Numbered from the stretch's first letter, positions 45,846-56,493 are shown. The stretch: 64,000 nucleotides of DNA from Sneathiella glossodoripedis JCM 23214 (GCF_000616095.1 NZ_BAMS01000001.1:1364001-1428000), one strand, 5' to 3'. Notes: generated by a model from the letters alone, not told the origin. Translations and numbers: made by a program.

Positions 45846-48734
45846 TTAAGCTTCAAGAAATTGACGATAGCGGGCTATCTGTCTGCCTTTAACCACCCTG
45901 CGAATTCCATACAGAATTGTCAGAGCGATCACCGCCAGTAGATAGTTTCCATATTCCCAGACAAGCTGATTTTCTGGGGCGATAGGTGCCAATGTTCGTG
46001 AAAACTGACCCCGCGAGCGAATTTCCATCAAGGTACGGTCACCCAAGGAGTAATCCACGACATTTTCCACCAGCTCTATCGGTTTAAAATAACCGCTGCG
46101 CAATGAATTACCCATCAATTCCAGTACTTCGTCACTCAGGAAACTGTCCGAACCAATCAGGAAAATTCGGGCAGCGTCAGTTGAACGCTCTATGATGGTG
46201 CTATCGACAAAATTGGTTTCATCGGTAGACTTACTGTCGTCGTCCGCAGCCGGTTTTTCCTGTTCTTTTTCAGAAAAAACCAATGGGTGTTCCTTTCCTG
46301 CAAAGAAAGAAGTGAATTCACCCTCGACCAATATTCCCAAATCATGAACAGAAGCCTCGCCGATCTGTTCGAAGCCAAAGTCATCATGTAGATTATAATC
46401 GGGTTGAACTTTGGGATCCTCCATCAGCCAAGCCTGATCAGAACTTCGCAGGAGAGTTTTAAAAGAGCGTTCGCTGTTTTTGTCGGTATCGACGGAAACC
46501 GGTGACGCCCAACTCAATGTGACTTGAGACAGTCCGGAAGTGATCAAGCTGTCCTTGTTCAGGCCTTCCGCCCGAACGTCAACGAAGGGGGGATAAGCTA
46601 CCAGGTTGATTTGTTGGACTGGGATGCCACCAAGGCTCCGTTCAACAGGCACCGGGAAGGGAGAGCTGCGACTATCGACGATCATTCCTTTGTCTAAAGA
46701 AAGACCATGATGTTCTAACCAGTCCTCAAGCCCGGTATTTACCTCATCGACGCTCAACGCTCCTTTAGTATTGACTTCATATGGCGAGGCGGCGATTGCA
46801 ACACTTCCGCCTTTCATCAGGAACTGGTCGATGGCAAATAGCTCTTTGTCTGTCAGATCCTTAGGTGATGCAATCAATAGAAAGTCCGCATCATCGGGAA
46901 CCTTTCCAGATGAAAGATTTGCATCTATGACCTTTACATTTTCATCCAGACCAGCGCGCAAGCTATAGAAAGTCTGGCCGCCCATACCATATCGCGCCAT
47001 TTGCGGATTAACTTTAGGCGCATGCAAGGCGACAGTTTTCAGGTACCCACTGGCGTAACGCTGCAGCCCCGTTTTGATGGCAGATTCAAGTCCTTCCTTG
47101 TCCAGTGACTGAGGTAGCGGAACCCGATACAGCATGTCATCAGTGCCTCTCAGCACCAATGTGAACCAGAAACTGTTATCGTCAAACAATCCAGCCTGCA
47201 ATGGACGTAAACCCAATTCCTCACGAAGACGCTTGGCGAGTTTGCCTTCATTCGCGTCAGGGTCCTGTCTGTTGAACAGGAAAAGCCCTTCAGATGCAGT
47301 TTTGAACTCGGCACTAACTTCTTCGACAACAGAAACGAACTCGGCCAATGAAGTTGGAAGTTTGGAGTTGTCTGAAATATAGGCTTGCAGTGTTACCGGC
47401 CTATCCAGTTTTGCAAGTACATCTCCACCACCTTCATACTGTTGTATGACCTTTTTAATGGCTTGAGTGATGTCAAATTCTGGATTTCTAAGATCAACAG
47501 TCAGATCTGTTTCCGAGCGTGCTTTGACATCAATCAGGTCTCGAAAACCAAGCGTTTCATGTTGGTCACCATATTGTATGACTATGTTGAAGTATGAATT
47601 TACAACTGATGCTTCATACTTGTTTGATGACTGAAAGGTAACAGGTTTGATGTCAAACTTGTTGGATGCCTCGGCTTCAAGCTTAGGATCTTCAAGCGGG
47701 TCGATGAATTCAACACGAACGTTATCAGAAGCCGCAATTTCATATTCTCTTAAGAGGTCGCGCAGTCTGGGAACCAATGGTGATAGTAGAGGATGGGTCT
47801 GAGCTGTAAAATACCCTCGGATCAACAACGGTTGCCGCGCTTGATCCAGAACAGTTTTGGACGCATCAGATAGAGAATAGATATTGCCTTCGGTCATATC
47901 CACGCGAAGACTTGTGACCTGGTGAAGCCAGATATTGCCAACAAATAGATTGGCTACAAGTAGAGCTGTACCTCCTTTCCAGATCAGATGGTGTCGTTTT
48001 TTGGCGCCTTGATCCCAGCGAAGTTTTTCGAGCACAAACAGGTTTAGTAACAGGAACAGGCCCATTATACTTACGTAATAATAGATATCCCGGATATCCA
48101 GAACACCGCGCGTGATTGAGTCAAAGCGGGAGCCGGATCCAATCAAACGCAGAAATTCACCTGTATAATTCCCAAATAGGGACGTAAGTGCTGGTGACCC
48201 CAGAACATAGAAAAATCCGCAAACCAAGGCGGTTGTAATAAGACTGACAACCTGATTATCTGTTCTTGAGCTCATAAAAAGGCCGATGGCTACGTATGCC
48301 CCACTTAGAAAGAGCGAAGCGATATAAGCGCCGACAACTGGCCCCCAATCCAAATCTCCCAGAAAGGACACTGTAATGGGAAGTGGCAGGGTGCACAAAA
48401 GTGCGAGGCTCACTAATCCCATCGCACCGATAAATTTTCCCGCCACAATTTGCCAGGTTGCAGTAGGAGCAGTCATAAGGAACTCCAGTGTGCCCATACG
48501 CCGCTCTTCGCTCCAGCTTTTCATTGTTAATGCGGAGACCAGAAATACCAGCAATAGAGGCATCCATTCAAACAATGGACGGACATCCGCGATGTTGCGT
48601 GAAAAGAATGTTTCCACCCAGAAGAAAACAAACAAGGATACGGCCATAAAAACACCGATAAAAATATAGGCCGCGGGTGACGCAAAGAAACTACTGAATT
48701 CTTTGCGGGCGAAATTGGAAATTGCGCTAAACAT
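45846..48734 (-). CDS. ABC-2 permease fused to GldG-like domain
   Basis: 962 residues. Residues 1-250 are an ABC-2 type permease (GldF-like) with about six membrane helices: FFASPAAYIFIGVFMAVSLFVFF, SWSEERRMGTLEFLMTAPTATWQIVAGK. After a transmembrane link (residues 245-265) comes a large GldG-like part (RGYFTAQTHPLLSPLVPRLRDLLREYE to LIGSDSFLSD). A final helix YLLAVIALTILYGIRRV anchors the end. Elsewhere these are usually two proteins. It overlaps the ATPase stop by 1 bp. Such GldAFG-type systems occur in non-gliding bacteria with unknown substrate. Confidence 0.85.
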   Translation of the reverse strand: MFSAISNFARKEFSSFFASPAAYIFIGVFMAVSLFVFFWVETFFSRNIADVRPLFEWMPLLLVFLVSALTMKSWSEERRMGTLEFLMTAPTATWQIVAGKFIGAMGLVSLALLCTLPLPITVSFLGDLDWGPVVGAYIASLFLSGAYVAIGLFMSSRTDNQVVSLITTALVCGFFYVLGSPALTSLFGNYTGEFLRLIGSGSRFDSITRGVLDIRDIYYYVSIMGLFLLLNLFVLEKLRWDQGAKKRHHLIWKGGTALLVANLFVGNIWLHQVTSLRVDMTEGNIYSLSDASKTVLDQARQPLLIRGYFTAQTHPLLSPLVPRLRDLLREYEIAASDNVRVEFIDPLEDPKLEAEASNKFDIKPVTFQSSNKYEASVVNSYFNIVIQYGDQHETLGFRDLIDVKARSETDLTVDLRNPEFDITQAIKKVIQQYEGGGDVLAKLDRPVTLQAYISDNSKLPTSLAEFVSVVEEVSAEFKTASEGLFLFNRQDPDANEGKLAKRLREELGLRPLQAGLFDDNSFWFTLVLRGTDDMLYRVPLPQSLDKEGLESAIKTGLQRYASGYLKTVALHAPKVNPQMARYGMGGQTFYSLRAGLDENVKVIDANLSSGKVPDDADFLLIASPKDLTDKELFAIDQFLMKGGSVAIAASPYEVNTKGALSVDEVNTGLEDWLEHHGLSLDKGMIVDSRSSPFPVPVERSLGGIPVQQINLVAYPPFVDVRAEGLNKDSLITSGLSQVTLSWASPVSVDTDKNSERSFKTLLRSSDQAWLMEDPKVQPDYNLHDDFGFEQIGEASVHDLGILVEGEFTSFFAGKEHPLVFSEKEQEKPAADDDSKSTDETNFVDSTIIERSTDAARIFLIGSDSFLSDEVLELMGNSLRSGYFKPIELVENVVDYSLGDRTLMEIRSRGQFSRTLAPIAPENQLVWEYGNYLLAVIALTILYGIRRVVKGRQIARYRQFLEA

Positions 48735-49701
48735 CAGGCTGCCTCCTCTGATTTAAGAGAATTCAACGACTGGTCTGCTTCAGTGTTGGCAATTTGTTCA
48801 AAAATGCCTTCTATGGTTTGTACCTGTGGTTGAATGCTGTAGAGGTTCCAGCCGGCTTCAACACAGGTTCGTGATATTTTAGGGAGGGTTTCCGTCATTT
48901 TACCCTGCGCTACAGTCAGGCGGAATTGGCGTTGACCATCCTTTAGTCCAACCTCTTCGATCTGGGAAATATCCGCTTGACCCCAAAGCTTTTCTTTCAG
49001 TTTTTTGAGGCCTGTATCAACGGTCACCAGGATACTGTCGGACATTTCCAGCTCGCTCAGACGGCGATCCAGCGCCAGTTTGCCTTGCCTGATAATCAAT
49101 ACTCGATCACAAACGGCTTGCACCTCCTGCAGAATATGTGTGGAGAGAATAACCGTTGCTGATTTCGCCAGTTCACGAATGAGGTTGCGCATCTGCTGAA
49201 CCTGAGTTGGGTCAAGCCCATTGGTTGGTTCATCAAGAATAATGATGGACGGATCATTTATTAATGCCTGCGCAACGCCAACGCGTTGTTTATACCCGCG
49301 TGAAAGGCTTGAAATAGGGTCCAGCGCCTTGCTGTCAGGTCCGTTCGTTTAATGACTGACTTGATCTGAGAAAGTCGCTTGGCTTTTTCCACACCTTTTA
49401 GTTCAGCCACGAACTCCAGATATTCCGCAACTGACATTTCAGGGTATGTTGGACTGTTTTCAGGTAAGTAACCGATGCGTTTGCGCACAAAATCCAGATT
49501 TTCTTCCAGACTGACATCCAGTATCTCGATTGAACCTTTACTTGGCTCAAGATACCCTGTCAGCATTTTCATAATTGTAGTTTTACCTGCCCCATTGTGA
49601 CCCAGCAGGCCGACAACTTCCCCTTTATTAATTTGAAAAGACACGTTATCGACAGCTTTAAAATCACCATAATGCCGAGACAGGTTTTTGACTGTAATCA
49701 T
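48734..49701 (-). CDS. GldA-like ABC transporter ATPase (frameshift near 49321-49335)
   Basis: ATP-binding subunit of the GldFG system. Start ATG 49701 (GGAGG five bases before); 49704 is possible. N-half: ITVKNLSRHYGDFKAVDNVSF, Walker A GHNGAGKTT, GYLPENSPTYPEMSVAEYLEF. The frame stops after SVIKRTDLTARRW. One base more near 49321-49335 restores LDPISSLSRGYKQRVGVAQAL (signature SRGYKQRVG) and Walker B IIILDEPTNGLD, then HILQEVQAVCDRVLIIRQGKL. Repaired length is about 322 residues, normal. Read alone the two pieces would look like non-functional fragments. Confidence 0.88.
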
Positions 49702-49780
49702 CATAACCTCCTCTTTCACTGCCGAGCGGGCCACCTGATTTCCCATTTCATCGAAGGGCGACTTGTCGGCAAGTACTGTC

Positions 49781-49813
49781 AAAAAAGGCGGGGCGGAAAC
49801 CCGCACCCGCCCG
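49781..49813 (-). terminator. Rho-independent terminator after groEL
   Basis: On the minus strand a G/C stem (GGCGGGTGCGG against CCGCCCCGCC, one bulge) with loop GTTT and then TTTTTT. It lies 10 bp past the groEL stop and shields the downstream ABC operon. Confidence 0.88.
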
Positions 49814-49822
49814 TTAAGGCCT

Positions 49823-51472
<1,650 letters not shown>

Positions 51473-51518
51473 CTAGGCAGCAAAAAGTTTAAGACTCTAG
51501 ATAAATTTTAAAGTGGTG

Positions 51519-51830
51519 TTAGGCAGCTTTAGCTTTGGCTTCCGTTTTTTCAAGAATGCCGAGAATATCGCTTTCTTTCATGATCAGCAGTTCTTCTCCG
51601 TCGATCTTGACTTCGTTGCCGGACCATTTGCCAAACAGGATATGGTCGCCTTCTTTAACTGTGAGCTCAATCAGGTCACCCTTGTCGTTGCGAGCGCCAG
51701 TGCCTACGGCAACAACTTCTCCCTGCATTGGTTTTTCCTTGGCAGAATCTGGAATGATAATTCCTCCAGAAGTTTTTTCGTCAACTTCGATGCGACGAAC
51801 CAATACGCGATCATGCAATGGTCGAAACAT
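51519..51830 (-). CDS. groES: Co-chaperonin GroES
   Basis: 103 residues, heptameric lid for Gro[35 protein letters not shown] is the family signature, including the mobile loop [11 protein letters not shown]; key parts are [10 protein letters not shown] and [13 protein letters not shown] lies 7 bases before ATG 51830. No CIRCE element (TTAGCACTC-N9-GAGTGCTAA) is seen upstream. Confidence 0.97.
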   Translation of the reverse strand: MFRPLHDRVLVRRIEVDEKTSGGIIIPDSAKEKPMQGEVVAVGTGARNDKGDLIELTVKEGDHILFGKWSGNEVKIDGEELLIMKESDILGILEKTEAKAKAA

Positions 51831-51906
51831 AATTTTTCCTCCTAATATTCGACAAACGATGCACTTTACTAAAGCAGAGGTTCCTTGGTTTTTTGGATCT
51901 CTGCGC

Positions 51907-51939
51907 TTAACTCGACAGACCCTGTCGGCGTCGAATTAA
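51907..51939. promoter_or_regulatory. Nested inverted repeats upstream of groES
   Basis: TTAACTCGAC pairs with GTCGAATTAA (one mismatched pair) around 13 bases; inside it CGACAG-ACC-CTGTCG (51913-51927) is a second perfect palindrome. It lies 77 bp upstream of groES. Not a CIRCE box. It may be an operator or a leader hairpin. Confidence 0.4.
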
Positions 51940-51976
51940 TTCTTTAAATTCCTAAGTTTTTTCGTGTTAATTTGCT

Positions 51977-52008
51977 GGATACCGGCGCATATTCCGTCGC
52001 CGGTATCC
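51977..52008 (-). terminator. Strong hairpin after hsp20
   Basis: 11-bp perfect stem GGATACCGGCG / CGCCGGTATCC with a 10-base loop, 11 bp past the hsp20 stop. No clean T run follows, so terminator activity is probable but not certain. Confidence 0.6.
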
Positions 52009-52018
52009 AAGTGTTGTT

Positions 52019-52507
52019 TTACGCAGCTTTCGATTTTGACCCTTCAATCATTTTCTTTGCCTTGCTCAGCAATTTCTGAGGTTCTCCCGGGTTAATTTCA
52101 ATTGTGCGTGGTCTCATTTCTTCCGGGATTTCACGAACCAGATCAATTACGAGCAGGCCATCTTTCAGATGAGCCCCTTTTACATGTACGTAGTCATCGA
52201 GCTGGAACTTGCGTTCGAAATTCCTGTTTCCAATGCCATGATGCAGGAATTGGCGAGTTTCTTTTGGTTTTGGTACGGTGCCTGTTACGGTCAGCATGTT
52301 TTCATGCAACTCAATATTGAGCATGTCCAGTGTAAATCCGGCAACCGCCATGGTAATTCGGTAATGGTCTTCTTCGAGAGTTTCGATATCGTAGGGTGGG
52401 TACGTACTCATTGATTCACCCGGATCCGGCATCTGATCCAGCAAACGGGCAAGTCGGTCAAATCCAACTGTGGACCGAAACAATGGAGACAAATCGTATC
52501 TAGTCAT
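52019..52507 (-). CDS. Small heat-shock protein Hsp20/IbpA
   Basis: 162 residues. Alpha-crystallin domain about 40-140: YDIETLEEDHYRITMAVAGFTLDMLNIELHENMLTVTG (key parts YRITMAVAGF and LTVTG), IGNRNFERKFQL, and the hallmark GAHLKDGLLVIDLVREIPEE. The C-terminus (MRPRTIEINPG) has the IEI motif used in oligomer contact. An ATP-independent holdase. Upstream it has an RpoH-like promoter and a ROSE-like leader. Hsp20 genes near groESL under this double control are common in alphaproteobacteria. Confidence 0.94.
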   Translation of the reverse strand: MTRYDLSPLFRSTVGFDRLARLLDQMPDPGESMSTYPPYDIETLEEDHYRITMAVAGFTLDMLNIELHENMLTVTGTVPKPKETRQFLHHGIGNRNFERKFQLDDYVHVKGAHLKDGLLVIDLVREIPEEMRPRTIEINPGEPQKLLSKAKKMIEGSKSKAA

Positions 52508-52588
52508 AACAACATCCTCCTAACAAGCAATGCAATCACAACCAAAATTCCAAAATATAGAGAGATGTCGGTGCATTAGTGCCCCCGA
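52508..52588 (-). ncRNA. ROSE-like RNA thermometer in hsp20 leader
   Basis: The expected 80-base leader has TTGCT (52530-52526) and a 4-base loop TGTT, followed by AGGAGG (52521-52516), the ribosome site 8 bases before ATG. Pairing TTGCT with AGGAG gives T-A, C-G, G-G, T-A, T-G. The unusual G-G opposite the ribosome site is the known hallmark of ROSE elements, and CAT/ATG pairs extend the stem. A 5' hairpin GTCGG...CCGAC lies upstream. The call is from pairing by eye, not from folding software. Confidence 0.55.
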
Positions 52589-52592
52589 CGTG

Positions 52593-52626
52593 CAAAATAT
52601 GTGAACGGTTTTCTTTCATTCAAGAG
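52593..52626 (-). promoter_or_regulatory. RpoH (sigma-32)-like promoter of hsp20
   Basis: On the minus strand CTCTTG (52626-52621), 17 bases, then CACATATTTTG. This fits the alphaproteobacterial heat-shock pattern of CTTG, about 17 bases, then a CYTAT-like -10. The transcript would start near 52588, giving the ROSE-like leader. Confidence 0.55.
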
Positions 52627-52862
52627 CTGCGAGAAATTTTTTTTGCATTTTTTTAAAAATCGGCTCGCATTTTTTTTGGCGACCCCAAAGTTATTTCTGT
52701 AGGTGCAGTGTCAAACAAAAATGAGTGCTGAATGGTCAGAGTAACTTGACTGATGATCGGTGAGCGGTTGATAGTCACAAAATCCAGTCTTTTATATTCA
52801 TTTTTGAGAATTAAATCTAACCTTTTAAAGTATATGACAGTTTTCGGATCGAAGAGAGAAGC

Positions 52863-53630
52863 ATGAAGCAATTGAAAGCTCATCTTTGGAGTAGCGCGGG
52901 CGGATCAGAAGAAGGACCCTTGATAGTTTTTATCCATGGTCTTGGGGCAAATGCGACCGTCTGGAACAGGGTGCTGCCTATCCTTGAAAGCGACTGGCGA
53001 GGAGGCTGGATGACCATCGATCTGGCGGGGCATGGCAGATCATCCCATCAAGAGCATTATTCTATCGGAGATTACGCGTCGGGTATCGCAGCTATATTAC
53101 CGCATGAGCGAGAAATCATAGTAATTGGTCATTCACTTGGAGGGGTAGTCGCCCTTGCACTAAATAGCGGTCTATATGGTTTAAATGTAAAAGACTGTTT
53201 TGCTGTTGGTATTAAAACGGAGTGGCGTGAAGAAGATTACGAGCGAGGCAAGCAATTCGCGAGCTCTCCGGTCAAGTGGTTTGCCAACCGATCTGCCGCG
53301 ATAGAGCGGTATCTGAAAGTTTCAGGATTGATCGGTTTAATAGATCTGGGTTCTAGTGAAGCCGCCGTCGGTATTCTTCAGGAGGGCGGCTCGTTTCGGT
53401 TGGCATCTGATCCAAAGGTTAATGATATCAATCCAATTAACTTTGAAGCGCTGGCTAAAATGGGAGATGCTCCGATACATTTATCCTGTGGGGATCAGGA
53501 TCCGGTAGCATCCCCAAAAGGTATGGAGACTCTTGGCGGACCTGTTCACGTCTTGAAACGGCGGGGACATTATCCGTTTGTTGAAGACCCAAGAGGCTTT
53601 TGGGATTACGTGCGCGTTGCCGTTCAGTAA
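52863..53630 (+). CDS. Alpha/beta hydrolase
   Basis: 255 residues, cytoplasmic. VFIHGLGANATVWNRVLP (oxyanion region), nucleophile Ser in IGHSLGGVVALAL, Asp in SCGDQDPVASP, His in KRRGHYPFVEDP. Resembles broad-specificity esterases and MhpC-like hydrolases. Single gene between hsp20 and gst. Substrate unknown. The 355-bp gap 52508-52862 otherwise holds only the hsp20 leader and promoter. Confidence 0.87.
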   Translation: MKQLKAHLWSSAGGSEEGPLIVFIHGLGANATVWNRVLPILESDWRGGWMTIDLAGHGRSSHQEHYSIGDYASGIAAILPHEREIIVIGHSLGGVVALALNSGLYGLNVKDCFAVGIKTEWREEDYERGKQFASSPVKWFANRSAAIERYLKVSGLIGLIDLGSSEAAVGILQEGGSFRLASDPKVNDINPINFEALAKMGDAPIHLSCGDQDPVASPKGMETLGGPVHVLKRRGHYPFVEDPRGFWDYVRVAVQ

Positions 53631-53687
53631 CCTCAGTTAAGAAAATTCAAGTTCGATACGGCTAGTTGATGAACTTCGAATAGATTA

Positions 53688-54317
53688 TCAAGCTGCTTTC
53701 ATTTGCTCCTGATATAGAGAAAGTTCAATTTCCATAGCTTGCTGTACTGATGGGCGAGCTTTAGCGCGCTTATAATAATCCTTTATGTTTTGTGACAGTT
53801 CAAAACCGCTTAATTTCAGCAAATATATCGCCCAGATTAGATAACAGTCCGCGACACTGAAATCAGCACCCAGTATCCAGTCGCGGTCATTTAGCATCCC
53901 ATCCAGTTGATCAAGTATGCGGGGTGCTTTTAAACGGACATGAGCTTTCGTTTGTTCTGGTGTGTCCTGCTGGAAGAGAGGGTATAGTATACCTTTATGT
54001 AACTCGCTGCCCACAAAGCTGAGTGCTTCTTGCAAGCGATAGCGCAATTCAGAATCTGGTGCGGGTGCCAAATTCCTTTGCAGCGATGCATCCGCTAGAT
54101 ACTGCAATATGGCTGCATTTTCAGTTAGCAATACCCCATTTTCAAGTTGTAGTGTCGCGACTTTTCCTTTGTCGGATATTTCTAGAAAAGATTGATCCGA
54201 ATTGGCAAGCTTTGTGCCAAACAGTTCAACTTCAACAAAATCCAGATCCAGTTTTCCTTCGATAGCCGCAATTCTGCAAGCGAGAGAGCATGCGAGTGGA
54301 CGAAAAAATAATTTCAT
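53688..54317 (-). CDS. Glutathione S-transferase family protein
   Basis: 209 residues from ATG 54317 (GGAGG seven bases before); a longer frame from 54374 has no ribosome site. Thioredoxin-like N-domain: MKLFFRPLACSLACRIAAIEG, GKVATLQLENGVLLTENAAILQYLAD (motif LTENAAI in the glutathione site). Helical C-domain with LGADFSVADCYLIW. The catalytic position is Ser or Cys (PLACSLACR), as in beta-class enzymes. Divergent TetR gene with a perfect palindrome between. Confidence 0.87.
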   Translation of the reverse strand: MKLFFRPLACSLACRIAAIEGKLDLDFVEVELFGTKLANSDQSFLEISDKGKVATLQLENGVLLTENAAILQYLADASLQRNLAPAPDSELRYRLQEALSFVGSELHKGILYPLFQQDTPEQTKAHVRLKAPRILDQLDGMLNDRDWILGADFSVADCYLIWAIYLLKLSGFELSQNIKDYYKRAKARPSVQQAMEIELSLYQEQMKAA

Positions 54318-54380
54318 AACAAACCTCCTCAGTTTATTTTTATACCAAATAGTACAATATTGGAGGTGAGGCAAATAAAA

Positions 54381-54398
54381 TTTTACTGTTCAGTAAAA
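54381..54398. promoter_or_regulatory. Perfect palindrome, TetR operator
   Basis: TTTTACTGTTCAGTAAAA, 18 bases, perfect, between the divergent gst and tetR genes. The core TACTG-N2-CAGTA is typical of operators for this TetR subgroup. It is 64 bp from gst and 53 bp from tetR. Confidence 0.7.
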
Positions 54399-54450
54399 AA
54401 ATGATAAAATTGAGCTGTCAATTAGTTGAAAGAAATAGGTTTTTAGGGAA

Positions 54451-55086
54451 TTGGAAAATCAGTCTCGAAAAATGTCAGCCAGGGGGAGGCCCCGAAAATT
54501 TGATGAAGAGGCAGCGCTTGCCTCTTTGCTGGAGGTGTTTCGTCTGAAAGGATTTCACGGCGCTTCGTTGGATGACCTGACCCACGCTACCAACATGAAC
54601 CGACCGAGTTTATATGGAGCTTTTGGTAATAAGCAGGACCTTTTTGTTGCATCAGTGGAGTATTATTGGGCTGATGCGGGCAAGAGATTTCGTGATGCGC
54701 TTTTTGGTATGAAGGGGCTTGATGCGGATTTGCACAACTTGTTTGAGACGCAGATTGACATCATCACGAAAAGTGAGGTTGGAGGATGTATCGTCGCGTG
54801 CTCTCTTCCCGAGGCAGTGGATGAAAGCCCAGCGTTCAAGACCCTGTATGATCGAATATTTACCGAGTCCGACAAGGTGGTGGCCTCTCGCCTCTTTAAG
54901 GCCATTGAGGGAGGTGAGATTGCCAAAGGCACGGATGTTCGGCGTCTAAGTGGACTTATCGTAAATGAAGTGTTCGGAATTAGTCTGCGTGCGCGTGCCG
55001 GGTTCAGTAAACAGGAGCTGACCCGGCAAGCGTTTTACGTGGTTGACTTGATCACCAAAGAATTTGCTACAAAATCTTTCTCATGA
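54451..55086 (+). CDS. TetR/AcrR family transcriptional regulator
   Basis: 211 residues from TTG 54451 (AGGGAA upstream); ATG 54472 is possible and loses seven residues. SARGRPRKFDEEAALASLLEVFRLKGFHGASLDDLTHATNMNRPSLYGAFGNKQDLF is the DNA-binding part (key parts GASLDDLTHATNMNRPSLYGAFGNK). The C-domain contains GGCIVACSLPEA with a Cys pair that could sense electrophiles. Divergent from gst and convergent with the MATE gene (6-bp overlap at the stops). Confidence 0.9.
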   Translation: MENQSRKMSARGRPRKFDEEAALASLLEVFRLKGFHGASLDDLTHATNMNRPSLYGAFGNKQDLFVASVEYYWADAGKRFRDALFGMKGLDADLHNLFETQIDIITKSEVGGCIVACSLPEAVDESPAFKTLYDRIFTESDKVVASRLFKAIEGGEIAKGTDVRRLSGLIVNEVFGISLRARAGFSKQELTRQAFYVVDLITKEFATKSFS

Positions 55087-56493
55087 TCCGCCGGGATTGG
55101 CGCGTTGCCAGGCTCCGAGCAACAGGGCTAATGCGGGAATTATTCCAAACAGGCACAGGCTTCCTGATACAAAATATAAGAGCTCTGTGTATCCCAGCTC
55201 GTAGGTGGATATAATGTATCCGCCTATGCCCACGGCCACAAAAAGCCGGACGAGGCTTGCACACATTGGCCAGAAAACCGCGTGTGCTCCCTGGGAGGCG
55301 AAGTATAGGGATAAGCCAAGTCCGAAGAAAATGTAGGCGGGACCTACATATACCAGATATTCTGTCGCAGCGAAGGTAACGTCGGGGTGGTCTGTGAAAA
55401 TACCTACCCACAGGCTGGGAAAAAGCGCAATGATAATGCCGATTAACCCGCAAACACCTGCCGCTACAAAGGCACCTGTCCAGCCGATCGTGACAGCGCG
55501 GCTGACTTTGCCCGCGCCAATATTGGTGCCGACCATCGAAATCAACGCTGCACCAAGGCCGAATACAATTGGGATCATTATGAATTCCAGCCGCGCACCG
55601 ATGCCATAACCCGCTATCGCATCCTGCCCAAAACGGCTGACCAGTGTTGTCAGGAGCACGACCGATGATACGGAAATGAACGGGTTAATTGCGGCAGTAC
55701 CGCCAACGCGGATCAGATTACCAAGGAGTACTGCATCAAAGGTTAGATCGCTTGTGGAAAATCGGATGCCGTTATTTCCTGATGCCAGTTTCGCAAAGGT
55801 GAGAACGCACCCAACCAACATGGACAGAACCAGTCCCCAACCAATACCGGCAATCCCAAGTGCAGGAAGTCCAAACCAGCCCAGAGATAGTGCGCCACTG
55901 ATGAATATTTGTAAAATTGCAGAAAACACCATTGCAATGGCAGGCGTTTTCATATCACCAGTCCCTCGTAAGAGGCTGCTGAAAATATTAAGGAACCATA
56001 CTGACGCCATACCGCCAAAGGCTACACTTGAGTAGGAGAGGGCTTCGGTCAAGCTGTCGCCTTCAGCGCCGATGAAGCTAGCAATTTCAGCGCCCCAAAT
56101 ATGTTCGATAACGCCGAAAAGAATGGTGAACAACAGAGCGATAGCCATGGAATGCCAGACAATTCGATTGGCAAGTCGAGTATCACCCGCACCCAGCGCA
56201 CGCGCGGTTGCGGCTGCGATTACACCGCCAATAGAGCCAGCACTTAACATCGTCATGAGCATGACTAAGGGAAATACCACAGCAAATCCGGCGAGTGCGG
56301 CAGTTCCCAATTGACCCACATACCACATTTCGGCGATGGCAACCGCGGACATAACGATGAAGGCGACCACATTTGGGGCAGCCAGTTTCAAAAGCGTGGG
56401 AAGAATTGGGCCGTTTATGAAATTTGCAAAAGGGGAGGCCTCAGCGGGTTTGGCCGCTGCCGAGGAGGAGGGCGATTGATCCAGAGCTGTCAT
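55081..56493 (-). CDS. MATE family efflux transporter
   Basis: 470 residues, twelve hydrophobic helices. MATE motifs near residue 30-60 (ILPTLLKLAAPNVVAFIVMSAVAIAEMWYVGQLGTAALAG) and at the mid-loop; key parts AEMWYVGQLGTAALAG. Residues 1-20 are Ser/Ala-rich. Na+ or H+ coupled export of organic cations is typical of the family. Regulated most likely by the divergent HxlR protein through the two palindromes just upstream of its start. Confidence 0.92.
   Translation of the reverse strand: MTALDQSPSSSAAAKPAEASPFANFINGPILPTLLKLAAPNVVAFIVMSAVAIAEMWYVGQLGTAALAGFAVVFPLVMLMTMLSAGSIGGVIAAATARALGAGDTRLANRIVWHSMAIALLFTILFGVIEHIWGAEIASFIGAEGDSLTEALSYSSVAFGGMASVWFLNIFSSLLRGTGDMKTPAIAMVFSAILQIFISGALSLGWFGLPALGIAGIGWGLVLSMLVGCVLTFAKLASGNNGIRFSTSDLTFDAVLLGNLIRVGGTAAINPFISVSSVVLLTTLVSRFGQDAIAGYGIGARLEFIMIPIVFGLGAALISMVGTNIGAGKVSRAVTIGWTGAFVAAGVCGLIGIIIALFPSLWVGIFTDHPDVTFAATEYLVYVGPAYIFFGLGLSLYFASQGAHAVFWPMCASLVRLFVAVGIGGYIISTYELGYTELLYFVSGSLCLFGIIPALALLLGAWQRANPGGS

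Noticed and set aside
51831-52018. CIRCE element before groES
   Set aside because: The TTAGCACTC-N9-GAGTGCTAA pattern is absent; only a different nested palindrome is there.
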